Positions 51,150-62,398 of a stretch of 64,000 nt of DNA are shown in pieces. A program made the translations under genes and the position numbers. Where the stretch lies: NCBI GenBank assembly GCA_963573385.1, contig CAUYLG010022243.1:62001-126000 (forward strand). Direction: 5' to 3'. The notes below the pieces were generated by a model that did not search any database, was not told the origin of the DNA, and was given only the letters and a program-made list of their open reading frames with translations. The stretch comes from Cacajao melanocephalus (lineage: Eukaryota > Chordata > Mammalia > Primates > Pitheciidae). The stretch's first letter is position 1. Every line of letters starts with the position of its first letter.

Positions 51150-51695
51150 ATGAGCCAATATTATTTTGAATTTCTGACATCTTTAGCCAAACTAAATCCT
51201 AATATGTATGAAATCCATTATCTTCCAAAGTCCGATCCTTCTTTTAAATTTCATATTACATTTCTTTCCCACTGGACTTTTCTCTACAACGATCCTGAAC
51301 TCTACATTGTCCCCAGGCCTTAGAATGATGTCAAACCTTCTCACTTTTGTCCAGGTTGTTCCCTTTGCCTAATATCACATACCCCACAGCTCTAGTAGTC
51401 TTCATTTGAATTTTAGAATTATTATTTATTTTTCAATACCCTGCTAAAACATCATCTCTCATAAGAAGCAATCACTGACAATCCACTTCACACCTCCAAA
51501 AAATGATTTTGCCCTTCCTCTCACAACCTCTAGAGCTGTATAGGTTCACAAAGTTTCACCACTCACACACACTGACAGTTACTTCCTTGTATGTGTTCTT
51601 TTCCCATTAATCCTTAAAGGTAGTGATTCTGTCCTATATATTTGCCATGTCTAGTAGTGTTCAGCAATTTGTAGGTGATTAATCAAAAATCATAG
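51150..51695 (+). mobile_element. L2, 3' part of the interrupted copy
   Basis: Text runs from 'ccatttcttcctaactaaat'-like sequence through 'ttccctttgcctaatatcac', 'gctaaaacatcatctctcat', 'tgttcttttcccattaatcc' and 'ttgccatgtctagtagtgtt' to a GGTGATTAATCAAAAAT end, the order of the L2 3' region. It plausibly continues the L2 that starts at 49,690. Confidence 0.7.
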
Positions 51696-52139
51696 GACAT
51701 AATCATATATCTGGAGTTTTTCAACAAAAGTAATATTTCATATATACTATTTCTCAATTCAAAAAAAGAAAATGATATTCACTCATTGCTTTTCAGACTG
51801 TTCAAAAACTTAAATTTTAAGCTGTGTGTTATTCAAAAGATTGAGTGATTTTATTTGAGAGACTTCATTCTATTCCGAAATGCTTCACAATAAAATTTGT
51901 TGCCTCAGATTAATGTTGGAACATTAAAACGGCATTTAGTTTAAATATAATACAATTTACAAAAAATCATGAAAGTATACTTTTAGATATCTCCATTATC
52001 TTTTAAAAATATGACTTCCTTTCTAATACCAGTTTTTCCTTCCATAAAAAGATATACCCTATTTTTTCTCCCCAAATGTTTCCTGAATATTTCCTACATC
52101 TTTAAATTGTTCCGAAAAGAAGTATTTTTTAAAAAAATT
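51696..52139. other. Unassigned AT-rich DNA
   Basis: Nothing recognised. Confidence 0.4.
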
Positions 52140-52285
52140 TTTAGACAGATATCACTTTGTCACACAGGCTGGAATGCAGTGGCACAAACAGATGGCTCAC
52201 TGCAGCCTCTATCTCCCAGGCTCAGGTGATTCTTTCATCTCAGCCTCCCAAGTACTGGGATTACAGGCGCATGCCATCATATCCA
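52140..52285 (-). mobile_element. Alu right-arm fragment
   Basis: 'tttgtcacacaggctggaat', 'cactgcagcctctatctccc' and 'ccaagtactgggattacagg' in reverse complement. Only one arm is present, about 145 bp, and it is diverged. Confidence 0.8.
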
Positions 52286-54857
52286 TGGTATCAAGTTGAT
52301 CAACGCCATTTTATAGCAAAGAGACATGCAATTAGATGGTGAAGTAATACAACAAAAATATCGTTTTCTTAATTAAAAAAAAGGAACATACAAAGGGGGC
52401 TAGATTTTATCTTAATGACTGAAAAAGGAACTGTAAACATGGAGACACATTTCACATTTATTTCTTCACTAATTATGTCATTCAAATACAGCAGTTGTGT
52501 AATAAAAAGTCAATTAGTTAAAATAAGTAGTTTTTGTTCAGAGGAATTGAAGCTAATGTGGCTAAACATGCATTTTTTTAAATAGCGAAACACTTTTTGT
52601 ACCTTTTGGTGCTGTAGTGTCGTAGTATAAACCCACCAACACTTGTTTCTTTCCTCCTCTTGCCGACCACAAAGTGAAAGCACATGGTTATTGCTACCAT
52701 ACATTCAGCCTTGCTTCTTACGCTGGAAGAAAAATTAAATGTAAGGATCCAGTTATCATTCCAAAGGTAGGTCTATTGGAAATACGACACTTATTTTTGA
52801 AATACCAGTGAAAATACGCCTAGCTGAGATGGAGTTAAAAATGAACTCATTCAAACACTGTCTGTGAAAGCTTCTATTCCTCTCAGAGATTCCCTATCAA
52901 GCTTTGCAAAAGGATGTTTTATATCACTGTCTCCTAAAAGTGTGTACAAATAGGGCAGGGCCATGCCTTCATGAGGTAAGCATTTCCCCCAGTAAACATA
53001 AAGCTGAATTTGGGATGCTATAAACAATTCTGTGGACCTTTAGGGTAAGACCAGAATGGAGCATGGATTATATTATTTTGTATGCCTGCCTTTCACAGTC
53101 TTAATGGATTTTCAGAAATGTGCAGTGATGCTTTGCATAGTACAAGGTTGGAGAGATAACACAATACTTCAGCACAGCCTGTGATATGCCCAGCTACACA
53201 AGCAAATGATAACTCCTATTTCCAGGGCTGGAATTTTTGGATAGCTAGAACATGCAGAATAAAACCTTCTGAATACGATTTGAAACAATGAACTCTCGAT
53301 GGCTAAAGATGCAGGCTAAGTGTTTCTGTTCTACACCATGGGCAGTTTGCTGTCTTTCATAGAAGTGTTACGCTTCCCTCTATCATTCTGTTCCCTGGTC
53401 AGTCAATTATAAACTATACTTTTTGTTTTCTATATAGAAATTTATATTAGAAACTTAAGAAATGATGATAGAGAAGAAAAAGAGTGGAGAGAAAAGAGGT
53501 TCCTGTCCTTTCTCAACTACATGTAAACATGTTTTTAGAAACCTACCTTATAGTTTTAACCTAAGCTTCATTTCAAATCAATCACATAAAGCAGTAATAA
53601 TTAGGTTTCCTCTTTGATCTGATGACCATCTTATGAGTTATTTTCCTACACAAATTCATTTAATAGTAATTAATTTAATGTATTTTAGATGTAACTAAAT
53701 GAGACAATCCAATATCTCGATGTACACGTTATACTGTATAAATTTGTAACACATATTTGATAAATATTGCATATGACATTAGTGGGGAAATAGTACATTG
53801 TTGAATATACGTCTATCTGTTTTCTCTGACCACTTTGAAGAAAAACTCTGGTGCCCTTAGAAGATGTATTAGTGGAAAATCTCTGGTCTGTTACATTTGC
53901 CCCATTACACAGAGAAGAGAAAACAAAAACAATTGATGTGACTTCAGAGACATTATTCTCAGTAATTCAATTTTCTTACTTCTAAAATGAGGGGATTCGA
54001 CAGATGAACATTTGGATTCTTGTGGCTTTAATGTCTCTTGGTTCAGTGGGTGAAACTGGCTTGGGATTCCTGTCACTATTCATCAGAAGAGCACCTATGA
54101 ACTACACACTTTACTAAGTAAAGTAGCCAGGGACTTTTGTCCTTGATTCACGATAGCTAGTAATGGAGAAAATGTCTCAGTAATCATATTTGATGTTAGA
54201 AAACTACAACATTTTCACTATTTGCATCTGTTCTATATTCTGGAGATCAAGGATAAAATACTAGATCACAGTGAGTATTAATTTTTTAGAAAAGTAAAGT
54301 GCAGGATTTAATTATAACATTATACCATTTTCATGGGAGGTAATATTTTCTGTATTTTTAAATTATTAATAGTTTATCTTTTTATTTTTCTCAACATAGA
54401 ATCATTTGAGTATCAAAGTATGGGACTCTAATTGTCAAAGACATTTGAACTATTTTATTTTTCTTTGAAATTTTTAAATTATTATCTCATTTATGGAACT
54501 TTCCTATTATTCAAATTAAACTAGTCATACGAGAAATTCTTCTAAATAAACACCTTTTAAAATCTCTCTAATCTTAGTTCAGCTTATAGGCCTGCTTTCT
54601 CTTCTGTGTGTGATGAAAATATATAGGGGAATCTCTACTCCATACTCTATGCTTTCCCTTATGAACATTTTAAATCTTAAAATGCTTGAAATTCAGAAAT
54701 TAGAGTTTTTAATTTTTTACATTTTCTGAATCTCACCTAATAAGTAGAAACCACATCAAGCTTACATCTACTATTCACAGTAACAAGTGAAATACAGTTC
54801 CCAATATTATTATGAATGAAATCTGTTATAATAATTGAAAGCCACTCTTTAGATTTT
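52286..54857. other. Unassigned DNA
   Basis: About 2.6 kb with no recognised repeat, exon or RNA. Ancient repeats worn beyond recognition are possible. Confidence 0.4.
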
Positions 54858-55163
54858 ATTTATTTTATTTTGGGGGAGACAGGGTCTCAGTCTATCACCT
54901 AGGCAAGAGTGCAGTGGTGTAGTCTTGGCTCACTGCAGCCTCTACCTCCCCAGGCTCAGGTGGTCCTCTCACCTCAGCCTCCTGAGTAGTTGGGACTGCA
55001 GGCTCTCAACATCATGCACAGCTAATTTTTGTATTTTTTGTAGAAATGAGGTTTCACCATGTTGCCCAGGCTGGTCTCAAACTCCTGGGCCACAGTGATC
55101 CTCTCACCTCAGCCTCCCAAAGTGCTGGGATTATAGGTATGTGCCACTATGTCTGGCTGACAT
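54858..55163 (-). mobile_element. Alu (AluJ-like), near full length
   Basis: Reverse-complement Alu with both arms: 'gagacagggtctcagtctat', 'ggctcactgcagcctctacc', 'aatttttgtattttttgtag', 'tgttgcccaggctggtctca' and 'aagtgctgggattataggta'. Divergence fits AluJ. Confidence 0.93.
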
Positions 55164-55291
55164 CTTAACCTCAATTCTTATAGTAGTGTTCTTTTATTTG
55201 TATATTATGTACATTTTTATAAGTACTTTTTTTTATATATTAAGGACATAGTTTTGTTTTTTTCTCCCCTAATTTGTTAGGACTCTGTTAC

Positions 55292-55512
55292 CTCTAAAGC
55301 AAGGGTATCCAATCTTTCGGCTTCCCGGGGCCATGTTGCAAGAAGAATAATTGTCTTGGGCCACACTAAAAATACACTAACACTAAAGATAGCTGATGAG
55401 CTTAAAAAAATTGCGGAAGAGTCTCATGATGTTTTAAGAAAGTTTGCAAACTTGTGTTGGGCCTCATTCAAAGCTGTTCCATGGGCTGCGTCTGGTTGAA
55501 TTTGCTCTTAAG
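55292..55512 (+). mobile_element. MER1 (hAT-Charlie) with 8-bp target duplication
   Basis: The element (55,300-55,504) begins CAAGGGTATCCAATCTTTCGG and includes 'ttgtcttgggccacactaaa', ATACACTAACACTAAAG, 'gatgttttaagaaagtttgc' and 'aacttgtgttgggcctcatt'. CTCTAAAG (55,292-55,299) and CTCTTAAG (55,505-55,512) are an 8-bp hAT target duplication with one mismatch. It is a non-autonomous copy without coding capacity. Confidence 0.88.
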
Positions 55513-55598
55513 GAATATCATCTCTCTGTTAGGAGATGATAAAAGGAATATCATCTCTCTCCTAACAGAGAGGAATATCATCGGAGAGAGATGATATT
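55511..55598. repeat. Cluster of short direct and inverted repeats
   Basis: AGGAATATCATCTCTCT occurs at 55,511-55,527 and 55,544-55,560, and its first 12 bases again at 55,571-55,582. The 16 bases at 55,547-55,562 are the exact reverse complement of 55,583-55,598, and 55,522-55,536 is the exact reverse complement of 55,558-55,572. Confidence 0.95.
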
Positions 55599-55851
55599 AC
55601 TCTTATCATCCCCTAACTATTAAACTAAACCAATGCATACATCTGGGAAAACTATAGAAAACTGCAAATTTTCATAGGTCTAGACTAAGAGGAAAGGAAC
55701 ATATGATGATAAAAATACTTTATCTGATACATGCCTAATCAAGTAAAGTTGCAAAATAAAGAAGCCTGGAAACAGTAAAAGCATTTATAAAGAACCCACC
55801 CTCATTTATTGCATAAAAGTAAATGACTTTGACCATAAAACTCGAGGACTG

Positions 55852-56689
<838 letters not shown>

Positions 56690-57220
56690 ATCACAGAAAG
56701 TCAGGTCTTAGTAGTAAGGCTAAACTAGGATTACAGAAAGACTACTCTAGACCCATCTTAACAATATTTCAAAACAATTGTGAAAAATATCATGCAAAGA
56801 TAGAAGTAATGTATCTGCTTGCCAAAATAAACTTCAACACTAAAGGAAGAAAACAAAATGCAGGTACTCACAATGTAACTTATGCTGTGTCTAGCATCCA
56901 CTCACAAATTGCTAACTATGCAAAAAAAAAAAAAAAAGCATCAACTTATGACCCATACCCAGGAGAAAGTTTATCAGTAAGAAAAAATGTTTATCAATAG
57001 GATGCAATTAGAAAAAGGAACCTTAAAGTAGCTATTTAAAAATCAGAAATAGGGCAAAGGATTTAAAAGAAAATATGGACATCTTAAGAACAGAAACAGA
57101 AGATTAAAAAAGTAAACAAATGGAACTACTAGGACTAAAATATACAATAAAATGAAAAAAAAAATCACTGTCAGACTTAAAGCAGATTAGTAACTGGGGA
57201 AGAAAAGAACTATGAACTTG

Positions 57221-57543
57221 AAAACAAACCAGTAAGTGGCTCATGCCTGTAACCCCAGCACTTTGGGAGGCCAAGGTGGGTGAATCATCTGAGACCGGGA
57301 GTTACAGACCAGCCTAGGCCAGATGGTGAAACCCCATCTCTACTAAAAATACAAAAATTAGCCAGGCATAGTGGTACATACCTATGGTCCTATCTACTTG
57401 GGAGGCTGAGATGGGAGGATCACCTGAGCCTCAGGAAGTAGAGACTGCAGTGAGCCAAGATCACACCACTGCACTGCTGCCTGGGCAACAGAGAAAGATC
57501 TTGTCTCAAAAAAAAAAAAAAAAAGAAAAGAAAAAACAAACCA
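57221..57543 (+). mobile_element. Alu inside the L1M, 11-bp target duplication
   Basis: The Alu runs from about 57,232 (GTAAGTGGCTCATGCC, slightly 5'-truncated) to a poly(A) tail with G interruptions ending about 57,532. AAAACAAACCA is repeated exactly at 57,221-57,231 and 57,533-57,543. The 110-codon frame at 57,384-57,716 runs from this Alu into L1 and is not a gene. Confidence 0.95.
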
Positions 57544-58130
57544 ATAAAAACAATTCAATCCAAAGTTTAGGTAAAAGAAAACCTAAAGATACAAAAATGA
57601 ATAGAGTGTCTGTGATCTATGCAAGATATCAAGCAATGTGTATAACTGGAGTCTCAGAAAGAGAAAAAAGAGATAGGGATGGGAAAAAAAAAGCTTGGCC
57701 AAAAGTTTTTTATTAACAAGAGTCTTACTCCACATCATTCATGAAAATTAACTCAAAGTTAAGTATAGATTTTTATGTAACTGCAAATCTATACAATTTT
57801 TGGAAGCAAAAGTAGGAAAAATTGCTTTTGTCTATTGCACAGCCAAAGATTTTTACAGAAGCAGCACAAGCCATGAAAGAAAAATATGTATATATAAAAA
57901 TTAGACTTTGGCAAAACTAAAAATACATGCTTTTTAAAGAAAACTGTTAAAGAAAAGTTAAACCACTAAATATAAGGAAGTATTTTTGATATATACAAAT
58001 CTGTCAAAAGATCTGTGTTCAGGAAAGACAGAAACTTCACAAAACAAGATATAAATGGCCAATAATGACATAAAAGATGTTCAACATCTGTAGCCATCAA
58101 GGAAATTCAAATTAAAACTACAATATCTTA

Positions 58131-58324
58131 CTATACCCCAGGGGTGTCTAAAGAAGAAGATTGTCTTGGGCCACACATAAAATACACTAACACTAATGAT
58201 AGCTGATGAACTAAAAAAAAAATTGCAAAGAAATTTCATAATGTCTTAAGAAAGTTTACAAATTTGTGTTGGGCTGCATTCAAATGCATCCTGGGTCACA
58301 GGGTTGAACAAGCTTGCTATAAAC
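58131..58324 (+). mobile_element. MER1 (hAT-Charlie) inserted in the L1M
   Basis: The element (58,139-58,316) starts CAGGGGTGTC and shares 'ttgtcttgggccacacataa', 'atacactaacactaatgata' and 'gtcttaagaaagtttacaaa' with the MER1 copy at 55.3 kb. L1 text stops at CTATACCC (58,131-58,138) and resumes at CTATAAAC (58,317-58,324); these flanks match at 6 of 8 bases, as a worn hAT duplication. About 15 bases of the left end after GGGGTGTC are deleted relative to the other copy. Confidence 0.88.
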
Positions 58325-58978
58325 CATCAGAAAGGCTAAAATTAAGAAGTCTAATGGTACCAAAAATTGGTTAAGATATGGAGGAACTGGAATGTCTTCA
58401 TATTGCCAGTGGAAACAAAATGCTACAACTATTTTGGAAAACAATTTCCTGTTTTTGTTACATTTTGTTTTACAGTTAAACCCACACATACCATGTGACC
58501 CAGCAATTTCTCTCTTAGGTATTTACCCAAGGTAAACTGAAACACACACCCACACAAGGATTTGCATGTGAATGTTCATAGCAGTTTTATTCGTAATTGT
58601 GAAAAACTGGCAACAATCAGAATGTCCATCAACATGTGAATTAATAAAGAGATGATAGTTTATTCATATAATGGAATACCTTTCAGTTAAAAGGAACAAA
58701 CCACTGAAACAAGTAACAATGTAGATGACTCTCAAAATTATACTGAGGGGAATAAAGACAAAGACATAAAAGAATGTCTGTTTGATATTCTTTACATGAA
58801 ATTCTAGAAGAGGCAGAACAGATCAGTGATTGCCTGGGGCAGGACTGCAAAGAAGCATGAGAAAAGATTTTTGGCACGATGGAAATATATTATCTCATGA
58901 TTGAGGGAGTGGTTATTTAAGTGCATACATATGTAAAAACTCATTGAACTGTAAACTTAAAAATGGGTGCATTTATTG

Positions 58979-59335
58979 TAAAGTCATGTGTTGTTTAATG
59001 AAGGGTATGGATTCTGAGAAATGCATCAGTATGCAATTGCGTCACTGTGGCAACAACATAGAGTCTACTTACACAAACCTAGATGGTGAGCCTACTACAC
59101 ACCTAGGCTACATGGCATAGCTTATTGCTCTTAGGCTACAAACCTGCACAGAGTGTTACTGTACTGAATACTGTAGGCAATTGTAACACAGTAGTGTTTG
59201 TGTACCAAAACACAGAAAACATAGCTAAACACAGGAAAGGTACAATAAAAATAGAGTATAATCTTACAGGACCACGTTCAAATAGTGGTCCATCCTTGAC
59301 TAAAATGTGCCTTCATTAGAAGGCACATGATTGTA
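58979..59335 (-). mobile_element. Tigger-type (TcMar) DNA transposon derivative, TA duplication
   Basis: Element at 58,981-59,333 with imperfect terminal inverted repeats (left AAGTCATGTGTTGTTTAATG; right, read inward, CAATCATGTGCCTTCTAATG) and TA on both sides (58,979-58,980 and 59,334-59,335). Inside, 'cctactacacacctaggcta', 'ggcaattgtaacacagtagt' and 'ctaaacacaggaaaggtaca' match, in reverse complement, a Tigger-family consensus I know (Tigger3/4 group likely). No transposase frame remains. Confidence 0.75.
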
Positions 59336-60089
59336 TATAAAATAAGCCTCAGTGAAGTTGTTTTAAAATAAGATTTAAAAGTTCCTAAGAGAGGAAATCT
59401 GTAACTGAGATCGAGACCTTTCATGATAGAATATAAATTCTCATTAAATGAGCAGAACTGTTTTGAAGAATTGATGGTCTACCATCCACAAGCAACTGTG
59501 GTATTTAACTCACAATTACATGATTTGTCTGTCACATGATGCTGTATCTTACCTCACTCTGCAATCCAAACCTTATCTTTATTTCCCTGTCTTAGAATGC
59601 CCAGTACACTAGGGAAAGACAGCATTAATATTAGGCATACAAATGATTTGTTAACGTCTATGGGAAAATAAGAAAAATTATAATGATATTCATTATGCAG
59701 ATTATTATTATAAAGAGATTATTTGCATATTGATTGAGGTATATTTTGTTCCTAGGAATGTCATACTCACAATCATTCCTACATGTTTTTAATACTCAGG
59801 TTGTAAGGCTTTATTTCAAAAAATTTAGTATTTATATCCCACTCAAATATAAACTACAATTCTAGCTGAGTTCTAGAAAACAGAATAAAAAGGGTATGGA
59901 TATATTTTAAGAGATTCAAGTGGAGTGTATCAATCATAGAAGATATTATACATAAATAAAAGCTTTTAAAGGTTAATCCTTTCCGTGTCTGGTAATTCCA
60001 AACACTCTCTCCACTCTTAGTATCAACTCAGCACATTTAAATTTGGCATTTAAAAATTGCTCACCATAGTGCCTTTAGTAGATAAAAAG
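59336..60089. other. Unassigned AT-rich DNA
   Basis: Nothing recognised. Confidence 0.4.
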
Positions 60090-60452
60090 AATCCTGAATA
60101 ATGAAATTGAGACAGCCAAGTGTAAAGGGGTCCCCGGAGAAATTCCAGCTGGCCTATGCATTGGGAGGAGTGTGCACTGGGTTGGATCCTCAAGAAGTTT
60201 GTGCCATTTGCATGGGGGGAGAAGCCTGGCCTCTCCTGTTCCAGGGTGGAACCTGGAATTCAATCTACTAGGTGGGAAGCCTATCCTAGCAGTACTCCTG
60301 CTCTGCTGAGAGTCCCTGTTTCCTTTGTTTTCCTTTTTGCACAATAAATTCTATTTTTCTCACCCTTTAAAGTGTCTGCAAGCCTAATCTCTCATGGTCA
60401 TGCAACAAGAACCTGGCTTTCAGCTGAACTGAGGAGAAAGTCCTACAACAAA
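60090..60452 (+). mobile_element. ERV1-like LTR, sense, 5' part missing
   Basis: GC-richer block ending with AATAAA at 60,343-60,348 followed by 'ctatttttctcaccctttaa', AGTGTCTGCAAGCC and a U5-like end with 'cagctgaactgaggagaaag' and CCTACAACA. Its order parallels the antisense LTR at 39.7-40.2 kb. Edges and family are uncertain. Confidence 0.45.
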
Positions 60453-60631
60453 ATGTTGATAATAAATAAGAGATGCATACCTAAGTTTCCTCTTTTGGTT
60501 GTATGGTTACCACTCTTATCACTTACAAGGATCATCCAATTACAGAAAAAATGTTCAGTAATGATGATGGTTATAAAGAATTGCACAAATTATTAGGGGA
60601 TTAAATATGGTAGACAAAGCAGTTTTTATTG
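60453..60631. other. Unassigned sequence
   Basis: Nothing recognised. Confidence 0.4.
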
Positions 60632-61075
60632 ATACTAGTATTTGTACACATTTATGGAGTACATATATATTTTATTAGATGTACACACTGTACAATTATC
60701 AAGTCAGGGTATTTGGGGTGTGCTGGGAATATTTTAAGTCCTCTCTTCTAGCAACTTTGAAATATACGATATGCTGTTAATTATGATCACGCTATTCTGC
60801 TATTGAACATTATTAGAATGTATTCCTTCCCACTACCTGTATGTTTGTACCCATTAACAACGTCTCCCACCCACAGGCACACCCTTCCCAGTCTTCAGTA
60901 TCTATTATGATTCTACACTCTATCTCCGTGAGATACAGAGTCTTGTCTATTTAGTTCCTATGTATGAGTAAGAAGATGCAACATTTGTTTTTCTGTACTG
61001 GCCTCACTTAGCACTTTCACTTAATATAATGGTCTCCAGACACTCTCGGTTAAACATTCTTTTTTAATTAGAGGG
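60632..61075 (-). mobile_element. L1 3' UTR and adjacent sequence, antisense
   Basis: 'ttgtacacatttatggagta', 'ctcttctagcaactttgaaa', 'ctgtatgtttgtacccatta', 'tatgtatgagtaagaagatg' and 'tttcacttaatataatggtc' follow the antisense of an L1MA/L1PB 3' UTR in order. The piece is about 440 bp. Confidence 0.85.
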
Positions 61076-61349
61076 AACATTATGAGTTAATTTAAAAATC
61101 AACCTACATGTATTTCCAGAAAAGATAAGAAAACCAATATTATACAAATAAATATTCAGGATTCATTTAATTTGTAAGCCTACCTCCTGTCTACTTTAAT
61201 ATGAAAGCAGTTATATAACATGTAATAATTATGACAGCATAGCATAAAGGCCATTATCTCCATTCTGTAGTATTTATTAATTTTGTACTATTTATTAATT
61301 TCTCTAAGGAAGCACTGAACAATGTGTACTTAAATTTAAACCATTTATG
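61076..61349. other. Unassigned AT-rich sequence
   Basis: Nothing recognised beyond a repeated TATTTATTAATTT. Confidence 0.4.
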
Positions 61350-61612
61350 GGCTGGGTACGATGGCTCATGCCTGTAATCCCAGTATTTTGAGAGGCCACA
61401 GCAGGTGGATCAGCTGAGGTCAGAAGTTCAAGACAAGCCTGGCCAACATGGCAAAACCCTATGTCTACCAAAAATACAAAAATTGGCCAGGTGTGGTGGT
61501 GTGCACCTGTAGTTCCAGATACCTGGAAAGCTGAAGCATGACAGTCACTTGAATCTGGGAAGTTTGGGCAACAGAGAGAGACTTCATCTTAAAAAAATAA
61601 AACAAAACATAC
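61350..61612 (+). mobile_element. Alu with an internal deletion in the right arm
   Basis: Starts GGCTGGGTACGATGGCTCATG and keeps the left arm and middle ('aaaatacaaaaattggccag'). In the right arm the text jumps from GAATCTGGGAAGTT to TGGGCAACAGAGAGAG, so roughly 50 bases holding the CACTGCACTCCAGCC part are missing. Tail is A-rich with interruptions. Confidence 0.92.
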
Positions 61613-62126
61613 ATGAACATAATTTTGATACTTCTCTAACCTTCTGGGCTTTTGTAACTAAGCCACGGATCAGATGTGATAATTCAGATGTTTTAGGTTC
61701 ATAAGCTCCATGTTAGAACTGAATTGCAATGAAAATTATTTATAAGACCCTTTTGGTTATAGAATGGAATATGTAGCTTGGGTTACCACTGAGATCTTCT
61801 TTTCTTTAAACAAGAACATTCGTCCACACTCTCACGGTAAACACCAGTTGTTGGCATTAAAATTGGTTATACAATACTGGAGGAAATATACAACCTTAGA
61901 ACACATGAAGCCCGTCCAAAAATGTTTATATTAAGAAATCATGCTTATAAAGAAGAGTATGACTCTATAATACTAAAAAAAAAATTCTTCAGAAGTAAAA
62001 AGCTTTCCCAGATAGATAAAGGAGCCATGCACGAAGTATATGAAGGAGAAGCTCTTTAGGCTTCTGAGTCACTAAAACACTGTTTCATTCATCAGAAAAA
62101 GAGTTACACTGGGAAACAAGCAATTT
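61613..62126. other. Unassigned sequence
   Basis: Nothing recognised. Confidence 0.4.
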
Positions 62127-62398
62127 TTTTTTTGAGATGGAGACTCATTCTGTCACCCAGGATGGAATGCAGTGATGTGATCTTGGCTCACTGTAACCTC
62201 CGACTCCCAGGTTCAAGTGATTCTCCTGCCTTGGTCTCCTAAGTAGCTGAGATTACAGGTGTGTGCCACCATGCCTGGACGATTTTTTGTATTTTTAGAA
62301 AAGATAAGGTTTTACCATGTTGGCCAGCTGGTCTCAAACTCCTGACCTCAGGTGGTCCACCTCTCTCAGCCTCCCAAGGGCTGAGATTACAGGCATTG
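62127..62398 (-). mobile_element. Alu, abutting an L1 3' UTR without the usual ends
   Basis: Reverse-complement Alu: T tail, 'gagactcattctgtcaccca', 'ctcactgtaacctccgactc', 'gagattacaggtgtgtgcca', 'ttttaccatgttggccagct' and 'gctgagattacaggcattg'. It lacks the first ~20 bases of the consensus, and L1 3' UTR sequence follows at once. Confidence 0.92.

Larger units (their letters stand above)
56690..58978 (+). mobile_element. Old L1 (L1M), internally deleted and invaded by an Alu and a MER1
   Basis: The first part (56,690-57,715, minus the Alu) resembles the L1 5' UTR/ORF1 region, for example 'tatgaacttgaaaacaaacc', 'acaattcaatccaaagttta' and 'ataactggagtctcagaaag'. From about 57,720 the text jumps to the ORF2 end: 'gaaaattaactcaaagttaa', 'gaaattcaaattaaaactac', 'tgtgacccagcaatttctct', 'gttcatagcagttttattcg' and 'aatggaataccttt', then the 3' UTR. 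Most of ORF2 is therefore missing. All frames are broken. Confidence 0.7.

Noticed and set aside
57384..57716. 110-codon plus-strand frame
   Set aside because: Starts in an Alu, reads through its poly(A) tail as lysines and ends in L1 sequence.
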